Below, piece by piece: positions 53,244 through 62,411 of a stretch of DNA of 64,000 bases. The position numbers were made by a program, and so were the translations under genes. This DNA comes from Prosthecobacter debontii (GTDB lineage: Bacteria > Verrucomicrobiota > Verrucomicrobiia > Verrucomicrobiales > Akkermansiaceae). Position 1 is the first letter of the stretch. Every line of letters begins with the position of its first letter. The stretch is from NCBI GenBank assembly GCA_945870855.1, contig CAMBTP010000003.1, positions 1 through 64,000 of the forward strand, given 5' to 3'. The notes below the pieces were generated by a model, which did not search any database, had not been told where the DNA came from, and worked only from the letters and a program-made list of their open reading frames with translations.

Positions 53244-53331
53244 AGATGGCAGAGAATCACATATTGAGAGCTAACGCAAGCTGGGAACGTTCCACGCCGA
53301 TCAGGTTTGAAGAAACGCATCGAAAGCAGTT

Positions 53332-53463
53332 TCACGCCCAGAGCCCCGCATCGGAAGCGATCTCTGCGCGGGTGAGCAGGCATGACTCGAACATGGCGGT
53401 GAGGTCGCGCAGGATCGAGGAAGGTGGGCGGGCGTTGCGGGGCATGGCTTGCGCGACGGACAT
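53332..53463 (-). pseudogene. Possible short gene fragment
   Basis: A 43-codon frame with an ATG at 53463 encodes SVAQAMPRNARPPSSILRDL and then TAMFESCLLTRAEIASD. Codon use resembles neighbouring genes better than the other frames here do, but no family is recognised. With the PEP-CTERM remnant it suggests that 53.0-53.5 kb is gene debris upstream of the subtilase. Confidence 0.25.
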
Positions 53464-53542
53464 AAACGTAAGTGAATTGCGTCAATTACACAGCGAGAAA
53501 TCGGCGAGAGACAAATCCGTCTTTTCGGTGTTCATTGGGCGG

Positions 53543-55132
53543 ATGGAAAAACGGAAGGAATGGGTGAGAAACATCGCCATGCTCGCGCTGCTATGTGGCG
53601 TGGGTCTGATGTCCTATCTCGCAACCACGTTCACCATTTCCGAGGCTACAGAGAAAACGGTGAAGCCCGTACAAACCACAAAGCCGAGATTTTCCGCTCA
53701 GTATGATCCCGCACTGAAAACGAAAACCGGACAAAGGGAAGCTCGCAACCGCCTCGACACAGCCGCGATTAATGACGGCGCGCTCCCCAACCAGCGGGTG
53801 ATTATTTTCAAAGATCAGGCTGCGCTCGAAGCATTTCTCGCGAAGCTCGGTAACGGCGTGAACCTGCTCGGCCGACTCGATAAACTCAACGCACTGCGCG
53901 TCGGCTTCGGCAACGAGGACGATCTACTCGGCTTGTTAGATGGCACTGAGGAAACGGGTATGATTTATCCGGTGAACATCCCGGAAATCAGCGCCGGTGC
54001 GCAAGCGGGCGCCGCTCCTCTCGGCAACGAGCTGCTTGATTGGCTGGGTGTGGCGGGCGATAATTCACTTTGGGGAAAAGGCGTGAAAATCGCGATCCTA
54101 GATACCGGCATCGCCGATCACATCGCTTTTAAAAACGCCATCGAGCGCATCAACCTCGTCCCACTTCCCGCGAACTCCGCAGACATCAACGGCCACGGCA
54201 CCTCCGTCGCATCACTCATTTTCAGCTCGAACCCGCTGGCCCCCGGGATCGCGCCGGGAGCGACTCCACTTTCCGTCCGGATCGCCGACGATAAAGGCAG
54301 CTCTAACAGTTTTCTGATCGCTCAAGGAATCATCGCAGCGGTGGATGCCGGGGCGCAGCTGATCAATATTTCACTCGGCGGTCACGGTAGTAGCAGCCTA
54401 GTAGAAAAGGCCCTCAGCTATGCGCAGCAGGCGGGTGTGGTCGTGGTCGCGGCGGCGGGCAACAGCGGCACGGAAGGTGTGATGCATCCCGCTGCAAGCC
54501 CCTCGGTGATTGCCGTCGGCGCGGTGGATGCGAAGAACCAACCCATGGCTTTCTCCACGACCGGCAAGAAGGTCGCGGTGGCTGCGCCCGGTTATTCCGT
54601 CACCACCGCCTATCCGGGAAACATGGCTGCCTCCGTGTCCGGCACATCGTTTTCCTCTCCGATCGTCACCGGTGTGATCGCCGCGACGATGAGCCAAGGT
54701 GGCAGCAAAAACCTCAGCAGCACCGCCGCACTCAGCGCGATGAACTCAAACCTCAACGACATCGGTGTACCCGGCAGTGATTCCGCAACAGGAGCTGGCG
54801 TGCCCGATATGTGGCGGATCTTCAATGGCAAGACACCCGGCATCCACGACGCGGCCGTCACGTCGATCACCACCTCCGGCGGACAAGTGAAGGCACTCGT
54901 TCAGAATCTGGGCACCGAAACTTTGGTCAACGCGGGCGTGTCAGTCCGCATCAACGGGGTCACCACCAACGCGAACATCACCAACCTCGCACCCGGCGAC
55001 ACCCGAGTCATCAGCGTGCCCACCGGCGGCGCTGAAAACTTGAACATCCAAGGCACCGTGAAACTCTCCGGCAGCCAGACCGACCTTCGCCCGTCGAATA
55101 ATTCGATTTCCCAGACCAGCGCCGCTCCTTAG
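53543..55132 (+). CDS. Membrane-anchored subtilisin-like serine protease
   Basis: A 529-aa S8 peptidase. A signal or anchor helix at about residues 10-28 (NIAMLALLCGVGLMSYLA) is followed by a propeptide-like region (about 85-150). The catalytic triad is D187 (ILDTG), H218 (NGHGTSVAS) and S369 (GTSFSSP), with oxyanion N307 (AAAGNSG). The C-terminal 90 residues look like a CARDB-type beta domain. ATG 53543 is chosen because it starts the helix; 99 codons upstream are open but not protein-like. Confidence 0.9.
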   Translation: MEKRKEWVRNIAMLALLCGVGLMSYLATTFTISEATEKTVKPVQTTKPRFSAQYDPALKTKTGQREARNRLDTAAINDGALPNQRVIIFKDQAALEAFLAKLGNGVNLLGRLDKLNALRVGFGNEDDLLGLLDGTEETGMIYPVNIPEISAGAQAGAAPLGNELLDWLGVAGDNSLWGKGVKIAILDTGIADHIAFKNAIERINLVPLPANSADINGHGTSVASLIFSSNPLAPGIAPGATPLSVRIADDKGSSNSFLIAQGIIAAVDAGAQLINISLGGHGSSSLVEKALSYAQQAGVVVVAAAGNSGTEGVMHPAASPSVIAVGAVDAKNQPMAFSTTGKKVAVAAPGYSVTTAYPGNMAASVSGTSFSSPIVTGVIAATMSQGGSKNLSSTAALSAMNSNLNDIGVPGSDSATGAGVPDMWRIFNGKTPGIHDAAVTSITTSGGQVKALVQNLGTETLVNAGVSVRINGVTTNANITNLAPGDTRVISVPTGGAENLNIQGTVKLSGSQTDLRPSNNSISQTSAAP

Positions 55133-55198
55133 CCTCCTTCTAGCAGCCTGCTTTACAGCACCCGCGTTTCACGAAGGGCAAAATACCCGCGCAAAGCC

Positions 55199-55432
55199 CT
55201 ACAACCTGCATGATCTAGCAGGCAACGCCTGTTGCCGCGCCGCCTTGCTGAACTCCTCACGCTTCGATTCCCCTGCATAACGAAAAATACGAACCTGAAA
55301 GCCCTCTTCCCCGATGTCACTGTCGGCAATCGGTAAGTCCGCGCAGGAGAAGAATCCATCCTCGTCGCCTCGGGTGTTTTGGGGAGGTTCTGAAACTATT
55401 CCCGCCCGGATGATTATGTGTCTTGCCAGTTC
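55199..55432 (-). pseudogene. Start-less open frame, probable gene remnant
   Basis: A 77-codon frame on the minus strand with plausible protein features (IIIRAGIVSEPPQNTRGDED, IGEEGFQVRIFRYAGESKRE) but no ATG, GTG or TTG start before an upstream stop at 55433-55435. It fills the 350-bp space between the subtilase and DUF2167 genes. The 5' part appears to have been lost. No family is recognised. Confidence 0.35.
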
Positions 55433-55483
55433 TCAGCTGGGATGAGAGATAATGTTGTCCCAATAGAGGCGGACATTTCAAAC

Positions 55484-56362
55484 ATGAAAAACATGACCCG
55501 CACATTGATATTCGGCACCGCGCTACTTCTGGCGCTGACTTCGCCACTCCACTCACAGGAAGAGGAACTCAGTGCGGAGGACGCCGCCGCTCTCAAGTCC
55601 CATGAGGATTTCATGAACTCCCTTTCCTGGAAAACGGAAGGATCCGGCTCACTCGGATCGCGTGCCGACCTCGTCATTCCCGAGGGCTACCGTTTCCTTG
55701 GTTCAGGTGATTCCTCGAAGCTGATGGAGTATTACGGGAACCTCAGCAACGGCGCCGAACTGGGCTTCATCTCGCCGGATCACATGGAGTGGTTCGCGGT
55801 GTTCGAGTTCGATGATGTCGGCTACGTGAAGGACGACGAAAAAGACAAACTCGACGCGGACGAAATCCTCGATCAACTCAAAGAAGGCCAGAAGGCTGCC
55901 AACGAGGAACTGTCCCGGCTCGGACACTCCACCCTAAACGTCCTTGGCTGGCACACCCCGCCGTTTTACAACAAGGAGACGAATAACCTCGAATGGGCGA
56001 TCAGACTTTCCTCCAGCGACGGAAGCGAGATTCTCAACTACAAGACCAAGCTGCTCGGTCGCCGGGGCGTGATGGATGTTGTGCTCGTATGCAGCGAAGA
56101 GCAACTCGCCAGCGTGATCCCCGAGTATCAGGGATTGCTCAATGGCTTCGCATACAAGAAGGAAGATAACTACGCCTCTTTCACAGATGGCGACAAGATC
56201 GCCGAATACGGCCTAGTCGGACTGATCGCCGGCGGAGGCCTTCTCGTGGCGGCAAAATCCGGCCTACTCGCCAAACTCTGGAAACCGATTGCCTTTGGCC
56301 TTGTAGCCATCGGTGTGTTCATCAAGCGCATCTTCAGGGGCAAAACCCCGGACAGCATCTGA
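55484..56362 (+). CDS. DUF2167 family membrane protein
   Basis: About 292 aa. A signal peptide (ending LHSQ) is followed by a periplasmic region with ADLVIPEGYRFLGSGDSSKL, LGFISPDHMEWFAVFEFDDV and GYVKDDEKDKLDADEILDQL, the hallmark of DUF2167. Two C-terminal hydrophobic stretches (EYGLVGLIAGGGLLVAAKSG and the next) anchor it in the membrane. Function is unknown. It is followed 10 bp later by another membrane protein gene. Confidence 0.85.
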   Translation: MKNMTRTLIFGTALLLALTSPLHSQEEELSAEDAAALKSHEDFMNSLSWKTEGSGSLGSRADLVIPEGYRFLGSGDSSKLMEYYGNLSNGAELGFISPDHMEWFAVFEFDDVGYVKDDEKDKLDADEILDQLKEGQKAANEELSRLGHSTLNVLGWHTPPFYNKETNNLEWAIRLSSSDGSEILNYKTKLLGRRGVMDVVLVCSEEQLASVIPEYQGLLNGFAYKKEDNYASFTDGDKIAEYGLVGLIAGGGLLVAAKSGLLAKLWKPIAFGLVAIGVFIKRIFRGKTPDSI

Positions 56363-56372
56363 CCTGCCGCAC

Positions 56373-57449
56373 ATGCCGGTATTCCTAGAGTTCCTTCTGA
56401 TCGCCGCGCTGATCTACCTCTGGGAATCCGCGCTCTGGCTTCCGAAACGCGGCCATGCCCTGCGGCGGCGCTGGTTCGGGAAAAAGTGGCGTGTCATCCC
56501 CGCCACGCGCCTGCTCTCCACCCGAGAGCTGGGGGTGGTGCCGATGCTGCCGGTTCCTCCCGATTCCGGCCTCGCACCCTGCCCCGGCTTCCCGCTCGCA
56601 ACCGATGATACGGGAGCCATTTTCATCGAAACCGCTGACGGCGATTTTCGTAAAACCGACGCCCGCACCTGGGATCAGATCCGCTACGCAGCACCGCACC
56701 TGATCGCAGGAAACCTCAGCATACGCTGCCAGTCACCGGCCGCGATGGAACCCCTGCGCGAGGGGAAATCCCTCGGACTCGACTCCCAGTCTGCGATCCG
56801 CCGCTGCGCCGCTCTCGCCCTTTCCCCAGCCCGTGCGAAACGGGATCTGAAGCGCTGGCGCATCGTTTCCACTCCGCTGCGTCTCTACTGTCCGGCACTG
56901 ACCCTCGGTTTCTTCGGAGGCATCCCCGCCGCCTACATTTTCATCGGTTCGGCGTCCGCGCTCTATCTCGGGGCTTGGCTATGGTGCGTAATGCTCGCGA
57001 TATCTCTCCATCTGTTTTGGATCGCGAAACATGCCTATCCATCCTGCCGCAGCGAGATCCGCCAGAATGCGTTTCTTTCCCTGATCGTCCCTTTCCATGC
57101 GATGCGGGCATTGGAAATCACTTCTGTCCATGTCTTCGCCCGCACTCATCCGGCGGCCATCCTGTTCGCTTCGAACTCCACCGATCACCCTTGGCTCCAC
57201 TCCTTCATACGCAACCTCCTTTACCCCAGACCCAACCAACCCGGCGATGCCGCGCGTGCTACTACATTTCTGCCCGAGATCGAAACAATCCTCCAAAGGA
57301 AAAATATGAAGTCTGCGGATTTCGATGTCGCACCCAAGCAAGAGGACGACCCGGATGCCTCGTCGTATTGCCCGCGCTGCCACGGTATGTTCCTCAGAGG
57401 TAGGGGAACTTGTGGTGATTGTGGTGACATGCCGCTGAAACTGTTCTGA
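56373..57449 (+). CDS. Membrane protein with C-terminal zinc ribbon
   Basis: A 358-aa protein: one membrane segment near the N-terminus (PVFLEFLLIAALIYLWES), two in the middle (about residues 195-240, LTLGFFGGIPAAYIFIGSAS and the next), and a C-terminal pair of CxxC motifs (CPRCHGMF and CGDCG) fit for zinc. It lies 10 bp after the DUF2167 gene, probably co-transcribed. No family name is recognised. Confidence 0.7.
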   Translation: MPVFLEFLLIAALIYLWESALWLPKRGHALRRRWFGKKWRVIPATRLLSTRELGVVPMLPVPPDSGLAPCPGFPLATDDTGAIFIETADGDFRKTDARTWDQIRYAAPHLIAGNLSIRCQSPAAMEPLREGKSLGLDSQSAIRRCAALALSPARAKRDLKRWRIVSTPLRLYCPALTLGFFGGIPAAYIFIGSASALYLGAWLWCVMLAISLHLFWIAKHAYPSCRSEIRQNAFLSLIVPFHAMRALEITSVHVFARTHPAAILFASNSTDHPWLHSFIRNLLYPRPNQPGDAARATTFLPEIETILQRKNMKSADFDVAPKQEDDPDASSYCPRCHGMFLRGRGTCGDCGDMPLKLF

Positions 57450-57524
57450 GCTTAGCATACCTTTACCTCCACGGCTCCCGTCTTCGTGTTTGACCACAAA
57501 CCCCCGCCTCAGCATTCTGCGCCT

Positions 57525-58409
57525 ATGACTTTGCTGAAGCCACTGGCCGTATGCCTGTTCGCCGTCTTTTCCATTTCCTCCTGCGGAGTAGATCCACCAC
57601 CGCGCCCTGGTAACTATAATCAGGGCGGAAGACAGCCGATTCCTACCAGTTCAATCCCTCGCACACCGCCGCCAGCCGTCGCTGCAGAGAGTGTCCTCGT
57701 CATGGATGCCGATAGCGGGCGGGTTTTTTACGCGAAAAACGCCGACACCGTGCGCCCTGTTGCCTCCACGCAGAAAATCATCACCGCCCTCTGCGTGTTG
57801 GACGCAGGAAACATCGACAAGCCTGTAGTGATCACTGCCTACGACACCGCCTGTGAGCCTACGAAGCTTTACCTAAAACCAGGCGACAGCTACACCCGCC
57901 GCGAACTACTCAAGGTGCTGATGGTGAAAAGCGCGAACGACGTCGCCCGGGCTCTGGCGCGCGATGTCGGCGGCAGCGTCGAGGGTTTTGCGGCGATCAT
58001 GAACAACAAGTGCCAACAGCTTGGCATGCGCAATTCGAACTTCGTGAACCCGCATGGCCTCACTGAGCCCGGCCAGTATTCCACCGCCCGCGACATGGCC
58101 ATCGCCGCCCGCGTCGCTCACCGCAGTCCGCTGCTCCGCAGTTACACCTCCACAAAAACCTACACCTTCAAATTCAATGACGGCCGCACCCGCTTGATCG
58201 TGAACACTAATAAGCTCCTGAAGACGGTTCCATTCTGTGACGGCATGAAAACCGGCACCACCAACGCGTCAGGGCGCTGCCTGATTTCCAGCGGCAGCAT
58301 CAACGGACGCTCGGTGATCTGCGTCGTCCTGAAGTCGAATACTCCAAATATCTGGTCGGATTCGGAAAAACTTCTCCGCTGGTCACTCGAACGGCCCGCT
58401 GCGGAATGA
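57525..58409 (+). CDS. D-alanyl-D-alanine carboxypeptidase (S11), lipoprotein
   Basis: A 294-aa penicillin-binding enzyme that trims peptidoglycan stem peptides. Active-site motifs: S81-TQK (ASTQK), SAN at 136-138 and KTGT at 242-245. The N-terminus has a lipobox (ISSC, C20) and a proline-rich linker. The PBP5 C-terminal domain is absent. The stop overlaps the next gene's start by 4 nt. Confidence 0.9.
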   Translation: MTLLKPLAVCLFAVFSISSCGVDPPPRPGNYNQGGRQPIPTSSIPRTPPPAVAAESVLVMDADSGRVFYAKNADTVRPVASTQKIITALCVLDAGNIDKPVVITAYDTACEPTKLYLKPGDSYTRRELLKVLMVKSANDVARALARDVGGSVEGFAAIMNNKCQQLGMRNSNFVNPHGLTEPGQYSTARDMAIAARVAHRSPLLRSYTSTKTYTFKFNDGRTRLIVNTNKLLKTVPFCDGMKTGTTNASGRCLISSGSINGRSVICVVLKSNTPNIWSDSEKLLRWSLERPAAE

Positions 58410-59527
58410 CTCCGCGCCAACAGCTCGAGGATCTTGCGGAGCGGAAACTTCTCCGCAGCCTCACGACCTTGCCCGCCACAGGTACGAGAGTCACCGTAGA
58501 TGGACGTGAGCTGTGGAACTTCGCCTCCAACGATTACCTCGGCCTCGCCCATCACCCGGCGCTTACTGCGGCCTTTATCGACGGTATCGGGAAATACGGA
58601 ACCGGCGCCACCGCATCGCGCCTCGTCACGGGAAGTACCGCCCCACACCTCTTGTTGGAAGAAACCATCGCCACCGCGAAACGCACCGAGGCCGCCCTCA
58701 CTTTCACCTCCGGCTACAACACCGCCCTCAGCGCGATTCCGGTCATCATCGGGACAGGTGATTTCGTCCTGTTAGACAGGCTTGCCCATGCCTGTCTCAT
58801 CGATGCCGCACGCATGTCCGGTGCTACCCTCCGCGTCTTTCCCCACAACGATACCACAAAACTCGACGGTATTCTTTCCAAGCTCCGCGCCAAAAACTCG
58901 GCTGCCCGCATCCTCGTCGTCACCGAATCTATTTTCTCCATGGACGGCGATCTCTGCCCGCTCGCGGAAATCCTCAACGTCTGCGAAACGCACGAGGCAC
59001 TACTTCTGTTAGATGAGGCACACGCCACCGGCATCCTTGGCCCGCACGGCATGGGTCTCGCGGAGCAACTCGGGCTCCAAGGAAAAATCCCTTTCCAAAT
59101 GGGCACGCTTAGTAAGGCGGTGGGTCTCTCCGGCGGATACCTCGCCGCATCGCGGGACTGGATCGATCTCATCGCGAACCGCGCCCGCCCTTTCATCTAC
59201 ACCACCGCCCCGCCGCCTGCGCTCGCCCACGCCGCTCTCGCCGCTCTCGCGATCATCCGCTCCGACGAGGGAAAATTGCTGCGTGAAATGCTATTCCAAA
59301 ACATTGCGATCCTTCGGAAAAACCATCCCAGCGCGATCATTCCCCACATCCTCGGCGACAACGAAAGCACTCTCGCCACCTCCGCCGCCCTGCGGGAAAA
59401 AGGTTTCCTCGCGCCCGCCATCCGTTTCCCCACCGTCCCCCAAGGCACCGCCCGCCTGCGTATCACCGTTTCCTCTGGGCATCCTGCGGAAGCTGTCAAG
59501 GCGCTTACCGCAGCGCTGACGGGCTGA
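58406..59527 (+). CDS. bioF: 8-amino-7-oxononanoate synthase-like PLP enzyme
   Basis: A 373-aa alpha-oxoamine synthase. FASNDYLGLA (39-48) and the PLP lysine K237 in TLSKAVGLSGG are conserved, as is D203 (LLLDEAHATG). BioF joins pimeloyl-ACP and alanine in biotin synthesis; related enzymes make other amino ketones. Translational coupling to a D,D-carboxypeptidase and the absence of bioA/D/B nearby mean the biotin role is probable, not proven. Confidence 0.85.
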   Translation: MTPRQQLEDLAERKLLRSLTTLPATGTRVTVDGRELWNFASNDYLGLAHHPALTAAFIDGIGKYGTGATASRLVTGSTAPHLLLEETIATAKRTEAALTFTSGYNTALSAIPVIIGTGDFVLLDRLAHACLIDAARMSGATLRVFPHNDTTKLDGILSKLRAKNSAARILVVTESIFSMDGDLCPLAEILNVCETHEALLLLDEAHATGILGPHGMGLAEQLGLQGKIPFQMGTLSKAVGLSGGYLAASRDWIDLIANRARPFIYTTAPPPALAHAALAALAIIRSDEGKLLREMLFQNIAILRKNHPSAIIPHILGDNESTLATSAALREKGFLAPAIRFPTVPQGTARLRITVSSGHPAEAVKALTAALTG

Positions 59528-59576
59528 GCACGCATCCGCTCTTGCGCTCCCGCTCCGTTTCCTGAAACCTTCACGT

Positions 59577-60584
59577 ATGGAATACGCTACCGAGTCCGAA
59601 GTCGCCGAAGCAGCGAAGCATCTCCGCTCCCTCAGCCAAGGCCTCAACCACGTGCTTTTCGGCCAAGAGGAAATCATCGAGCTGGTCATCACCGGCGTCC
59701 TCGCCCGTGGCCATATTCTTCTGGAGGGCTTGCCCGGTCTTGGCAAAACAGAACTCGTAAAAGGCCTCTCCAAGCTCCTGCGCCTGGAAAATAAACGCGT
59801 CCAGTTCACTCCCGATCTCCTCCCCGGTGATATTACGGGAAACCCCGTACTTCAGGAAGTCGATGGCCGCCGCGAGTTCGTGTTCCAGCCCGGGCCGCTG
59901 TTTGCGAACATCGTCCTCGCCGACGAGATCAACCGCGCCTCGCCAAAAACGCAATCGGCCCTGCTCGAAGCAATGCAAGAGCGCTGCGTGACCGTGCTGG
60001 GAAAAACCCACGAACTGCCGCTGCCATTCTTCGTCCTCGCCACGCAAAACCCCATCGAACTCGAGGGCACCTACCCACTGCCCGAGGCTCAGCTTGATCG
60101 CTTCCTTTTCAAGCTGGAGATCACCCGCAACAATGTGGAGACGCTCCAGCGCATCGTTTCCCAACGCGAGATCGGCACCGAGCCTGTCGTCGAGCCAATC
60201 ATGACCGGCGAAACGCTCACCAGCCTGCTCGCCCTAGTCCGCCGCATCCACATGCCGGATGTCGTCGCAAATTACATCGCCCGCCTTGTCGATTCCACCC
60301 ACCCCGGCCAATCCGACACCGCCGCGCTAATCCGCTTCGGAGCCAGCCCCCGCGCCGCCCTCGCCATGGCCTCCGCCGCGAAGGCCCGTGCCCTCCTCCA
60401 CGAGCGCATGAACGCCTCTTTCGAGGACGTCAAAGCCATCGCTCCCTCCGTGCTGCGCCACCGCATCGTGCTGGATTACAACGCACGCGTAGATGGTCAC
60501 TCGCCGAACTCTGTCGTCGCAACCCTTCTCAAACAGGTGCCCTTCCAGGACTCCCCCACCCCGAAAACCCTCGTCCCCGCATAA
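59577..60584 (+). CDS. MoxR-family AAA+ ATPase
   Basis: A 335-aa MoxR chaperone-like ATPase. Walker A GLPGLGKTEL (51-60), Walker B VLADEINRASPKTQSALLEA, sensor-type ATQNPIELEGTYPLPEAQLD. Such proteins often act with DUF58/VWA proteins or membrane complexes. Here it precedes a secreted membrane protein and an ABC transporter in one direction; no DUF58 gene follows directly. Confidence 0.9.
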   Translation: MEYATESEVAEAAKHLRSLSQGLNHVLFGQEEIIELVITGVLARGHILLEGLPGLGKTELVKGLSKLLRLENKRVQFTPDLLPGDITGNPVLQEVDGRREFVFQPGPLFANIVLADEINRASPKTQSALLEAMQERCVTVLGKTHELPLPFFVLATQNPIELEGTYPLPEAQLDRFLFKLEITRNNVETLQRIVSQREIGTEPVVEPIMTGETLTSLLALVRRIHMPDVVANYIARLVDSTHPGQSDTAALIRFGASPRAALAMASAAKARALLHERMNASFEDVKAIAPSVLRHRIVLDYNARVDGHSPNSVVATLLKQVPFQDSPTPKTLVPA

Positions 60585-60589
60585 TGTAG

Positions 60590-60632
60590 CTGCGGCGTCT
60601 CGCCGCAGGCCGTGCAAGCTGCGTCTCGCAGC
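60590..60632. repeat. Two tandem hairpins with TCT loops
   Basis: CTGCGGCG-TCT-CGCCGCAG (60590-60608) is followed by GCTGCG-TCT-CGCAGC (60618-60632). Both have the same stem end and the same TCT loop. They lie between the MoxR gene and the 573-aa protein gene. The terminator at 19542 (GGGCTGCA-TTC-TGCAGCCC) has a related form. They may be copies of one small intergenic palindrome or attenuators. Confidence 0.45.
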
Positions 60633-60649
60633 GAATCCCAAATCCATTT

Positions 60650-62371
60650 ATGAGCCGCCTCCTCCTCGCTCTCCTCATTTTCCTCAGCACCCTTCACGCT
60701 CAGGAAACTCTCTTCCGCGTGGTCGCTGACACCAAGACCGACACCCACATCGAGGCCACCGCCCTGTTCTCGAACCCCAGCCTCGGCGGCTACCACCCCG
60801 TCCGCATCACCATCTCGAACAACCAGAAAATCCCGCACAAAGTCTTCCTCAATTTCAACAACACATCGGCCTACAGCCAGGGAATCAGCGCCTCCTCGAG
60901 TTTCTCATTCGAAGCCCCCCCGGGCGATGTGGTCGTGAGGGATATTCTCGTGCCCCTTACCGTCCAGAACGGAGACCACAATGCCCCCTCATTCAGCGTC
61001 CAGCTCAGTGGCTCGATGGGTAAAGCCCAAGGCTCCGCGAGTCCCATTTTCACCCCCACACTCGCCTGCGTCCTTCTCAGCGAGGCTCTTTACACCCCCA
61101 ATGGCTCAGCACTCGACACCGAGTCCGCCTCGCGCGGCACCTCCGGCTACGGTGGCATCAGAAATTTCTCCTCGAAATTCGATCCCAAACGCCTCCCCGA
61201 TGACTGGCGCGCCTTCTCGGGGTTCGACACCATCATCCTCACCGAGACAGATTGGGCGGATGTCCCACCCGGCCCGCGCAACGCCATCAACTCATGGGTG
61301 CGCCTCGGCGGACAGCTAATCGTTTATGCCACCGGCAATCCCACTCCTGCTTCCCTCGGGTTGCCCGAAGACTCGGGTTTCGGTGAAACTCTTATCGAAT
61401 CTATCGCCTCCGATCTCCGCCTCAAAGCCGCAGACACCGTCAACCTCGCCTACAAGAAGCGCGCCATCAAACACCGCCTCGCGGCGATCAGCAACGATTT
61501 CAATTCCGTATGGCCGTTGCAGATAGCATTCGGGGAGAAATCATTTAATTACATCCTCTTCGTCGTCATACTACTCGCCTTCGGCATTGTCGTCGGTCCC
61601 GTGAACCTCTTCGTCTTCGCGAAATCCGGCCGCCGCCACCGCCTTTTCATCACCACCCCGCTGATCTCCATAGGCACCTCGTTCATCCTCATCGCACTGA
61701 TTATTTTCGAGGATGGATTCGGCGGAAATGGCACACGCATTACATTGATGGAAGTCCGCCCGGACGGAAACCAGAACGCCGCCTTCATCCAGCAGGAGCA
61801 GTTTTCCCGCAGCGGCGTGATGACCTCAACCTCCTTCACCGTGGAAACGCCGGCTCTCATCGCTCAAACCCCGCTCGCCATGAGCCGTTGGGCACGTTTC
61901 ACCTCCGGCTTCCGCTCCTCGGGAACCTATGATCTCCAACCCACATCCGGCGGTCTCTTCGCCAGCGGCGATTGGTTCCAGAGCCGCTCCGAGCAAGGCC
62001 AACTCGTCACCGCCGTGCTCCCCACCCGCGGCCGCATCGAGGCCACCAACGACCCCGCCACCATCGTCTCCACCTTCGATTTCTCCATCGAAATCCTCCT
62101 CTACCGCGACCCCTCCGGCCAATGGCACCGCGGTGAAAATATAGGAAAAGGCAAGCCCACCAAGCTCACCCCCGTCGATCCCACCATGGTGCAGCCCATC
62201 CTCAACGACACCGCCAAACTCTTCACCGACCGCAACCAAGCCTTCCTCCGCCGCGTCGCCGACCGCAACGACGCATACATCGCCTTCGCCAAACAAGCGC
62301 CCGCCATCGAGACCCACCCCGGCATCAACTGGCAGTCCGACACAGTCATCACCGGCCCCATCGCCCGCTGA
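60650..62371 (+). CDS. Secreted/membrane protein of the MoxR-ABC operon
   Basis: A 573-aa protein. The signal peptide is MSRLLLALLIFLSTLHAQE. A beta-rich domain (about 20-300) includes FNNTSAYSQGISASSSFSFE. Then two membrane segments (about 300-350): YILFVVILLAFGIVVGPVNL and LISIGTSFILIALIIFEDGF. A C-terminal periplasmic part follows. Context (MoxR before, ABC transporter after) recalls gliding-type or exopolysaccharide export operons, but no specific family is recognised. Its TGA stop forms the left edge of the repeat-bounded unit at 62369. Confidence 0.75.
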   Translation: MSRLLLALLIFLSTLHAQETLFRVVADTKTDTHIEATALFSNPSLGGYHPVRITISNNQKIPHKVFLNFNNTSAYSQGISASSSFSFEAPPGDVVVRDILVPLTVQNGDHNAPSFSVQLSGSMGKAQGSASPIFTPTLACVLLSEALYTPNGSALDTESASRGTSGYGGIRNFSSKFDPKRLPDDWRAFSGFDTIILTETDWADVPPGPRNAINSWVRLGGQLIVYATGNPTPASLGLPEDSGFGETLIESIASDLRLKAADTVNLAYKKRAIKHRLAAISNDFNSVWPLQIAFGEKSFNYILFVVILLAFGIVVGPVNLFVFAKSGRRHRLFITTPLISIGTSFILIALIIFEDGFGGNGTRITLMEVRPDGNQNAAFIQQEQFSRSGVMTSTSFTVETPALIAQTPLAMSRWARFTSGFRSSGTYDLQPTSGGLFASGDWFQSRSEQGQLVTAVLPTRGRIEATNDPATIVSTFDFSIEILLYRDPSGQWHRGENIGKGKPTKLTPVDPTMVQPILNDTAKLFTDRNQAFLRRVADRNDAYIAFAKQAPAIETHPGINWQSDTVITGPIAR

Positions 62372-62406
62372 AAATTCAAAATTCAAAATTCAACTCTCAA
62401 GGAAGA
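62369..62406 (+). repeat. Left 38-bp inverted repeat of the four-helix-bundle unit
   Basis: It reads TGAAAATTCAAAATTC, another AAAATTC unit, then CAACTCTCAAGGAAGA. It is the exact reverse complement of 62798-62835. The first three bases are the stop codon of the upstream gene; GGAAG near the inner end sits 6 nt before the ATG at 62412 and probably serves as its ribosome-binding site. Confidence 0.9.
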
Positions 62407-62411
62407 AAAGG

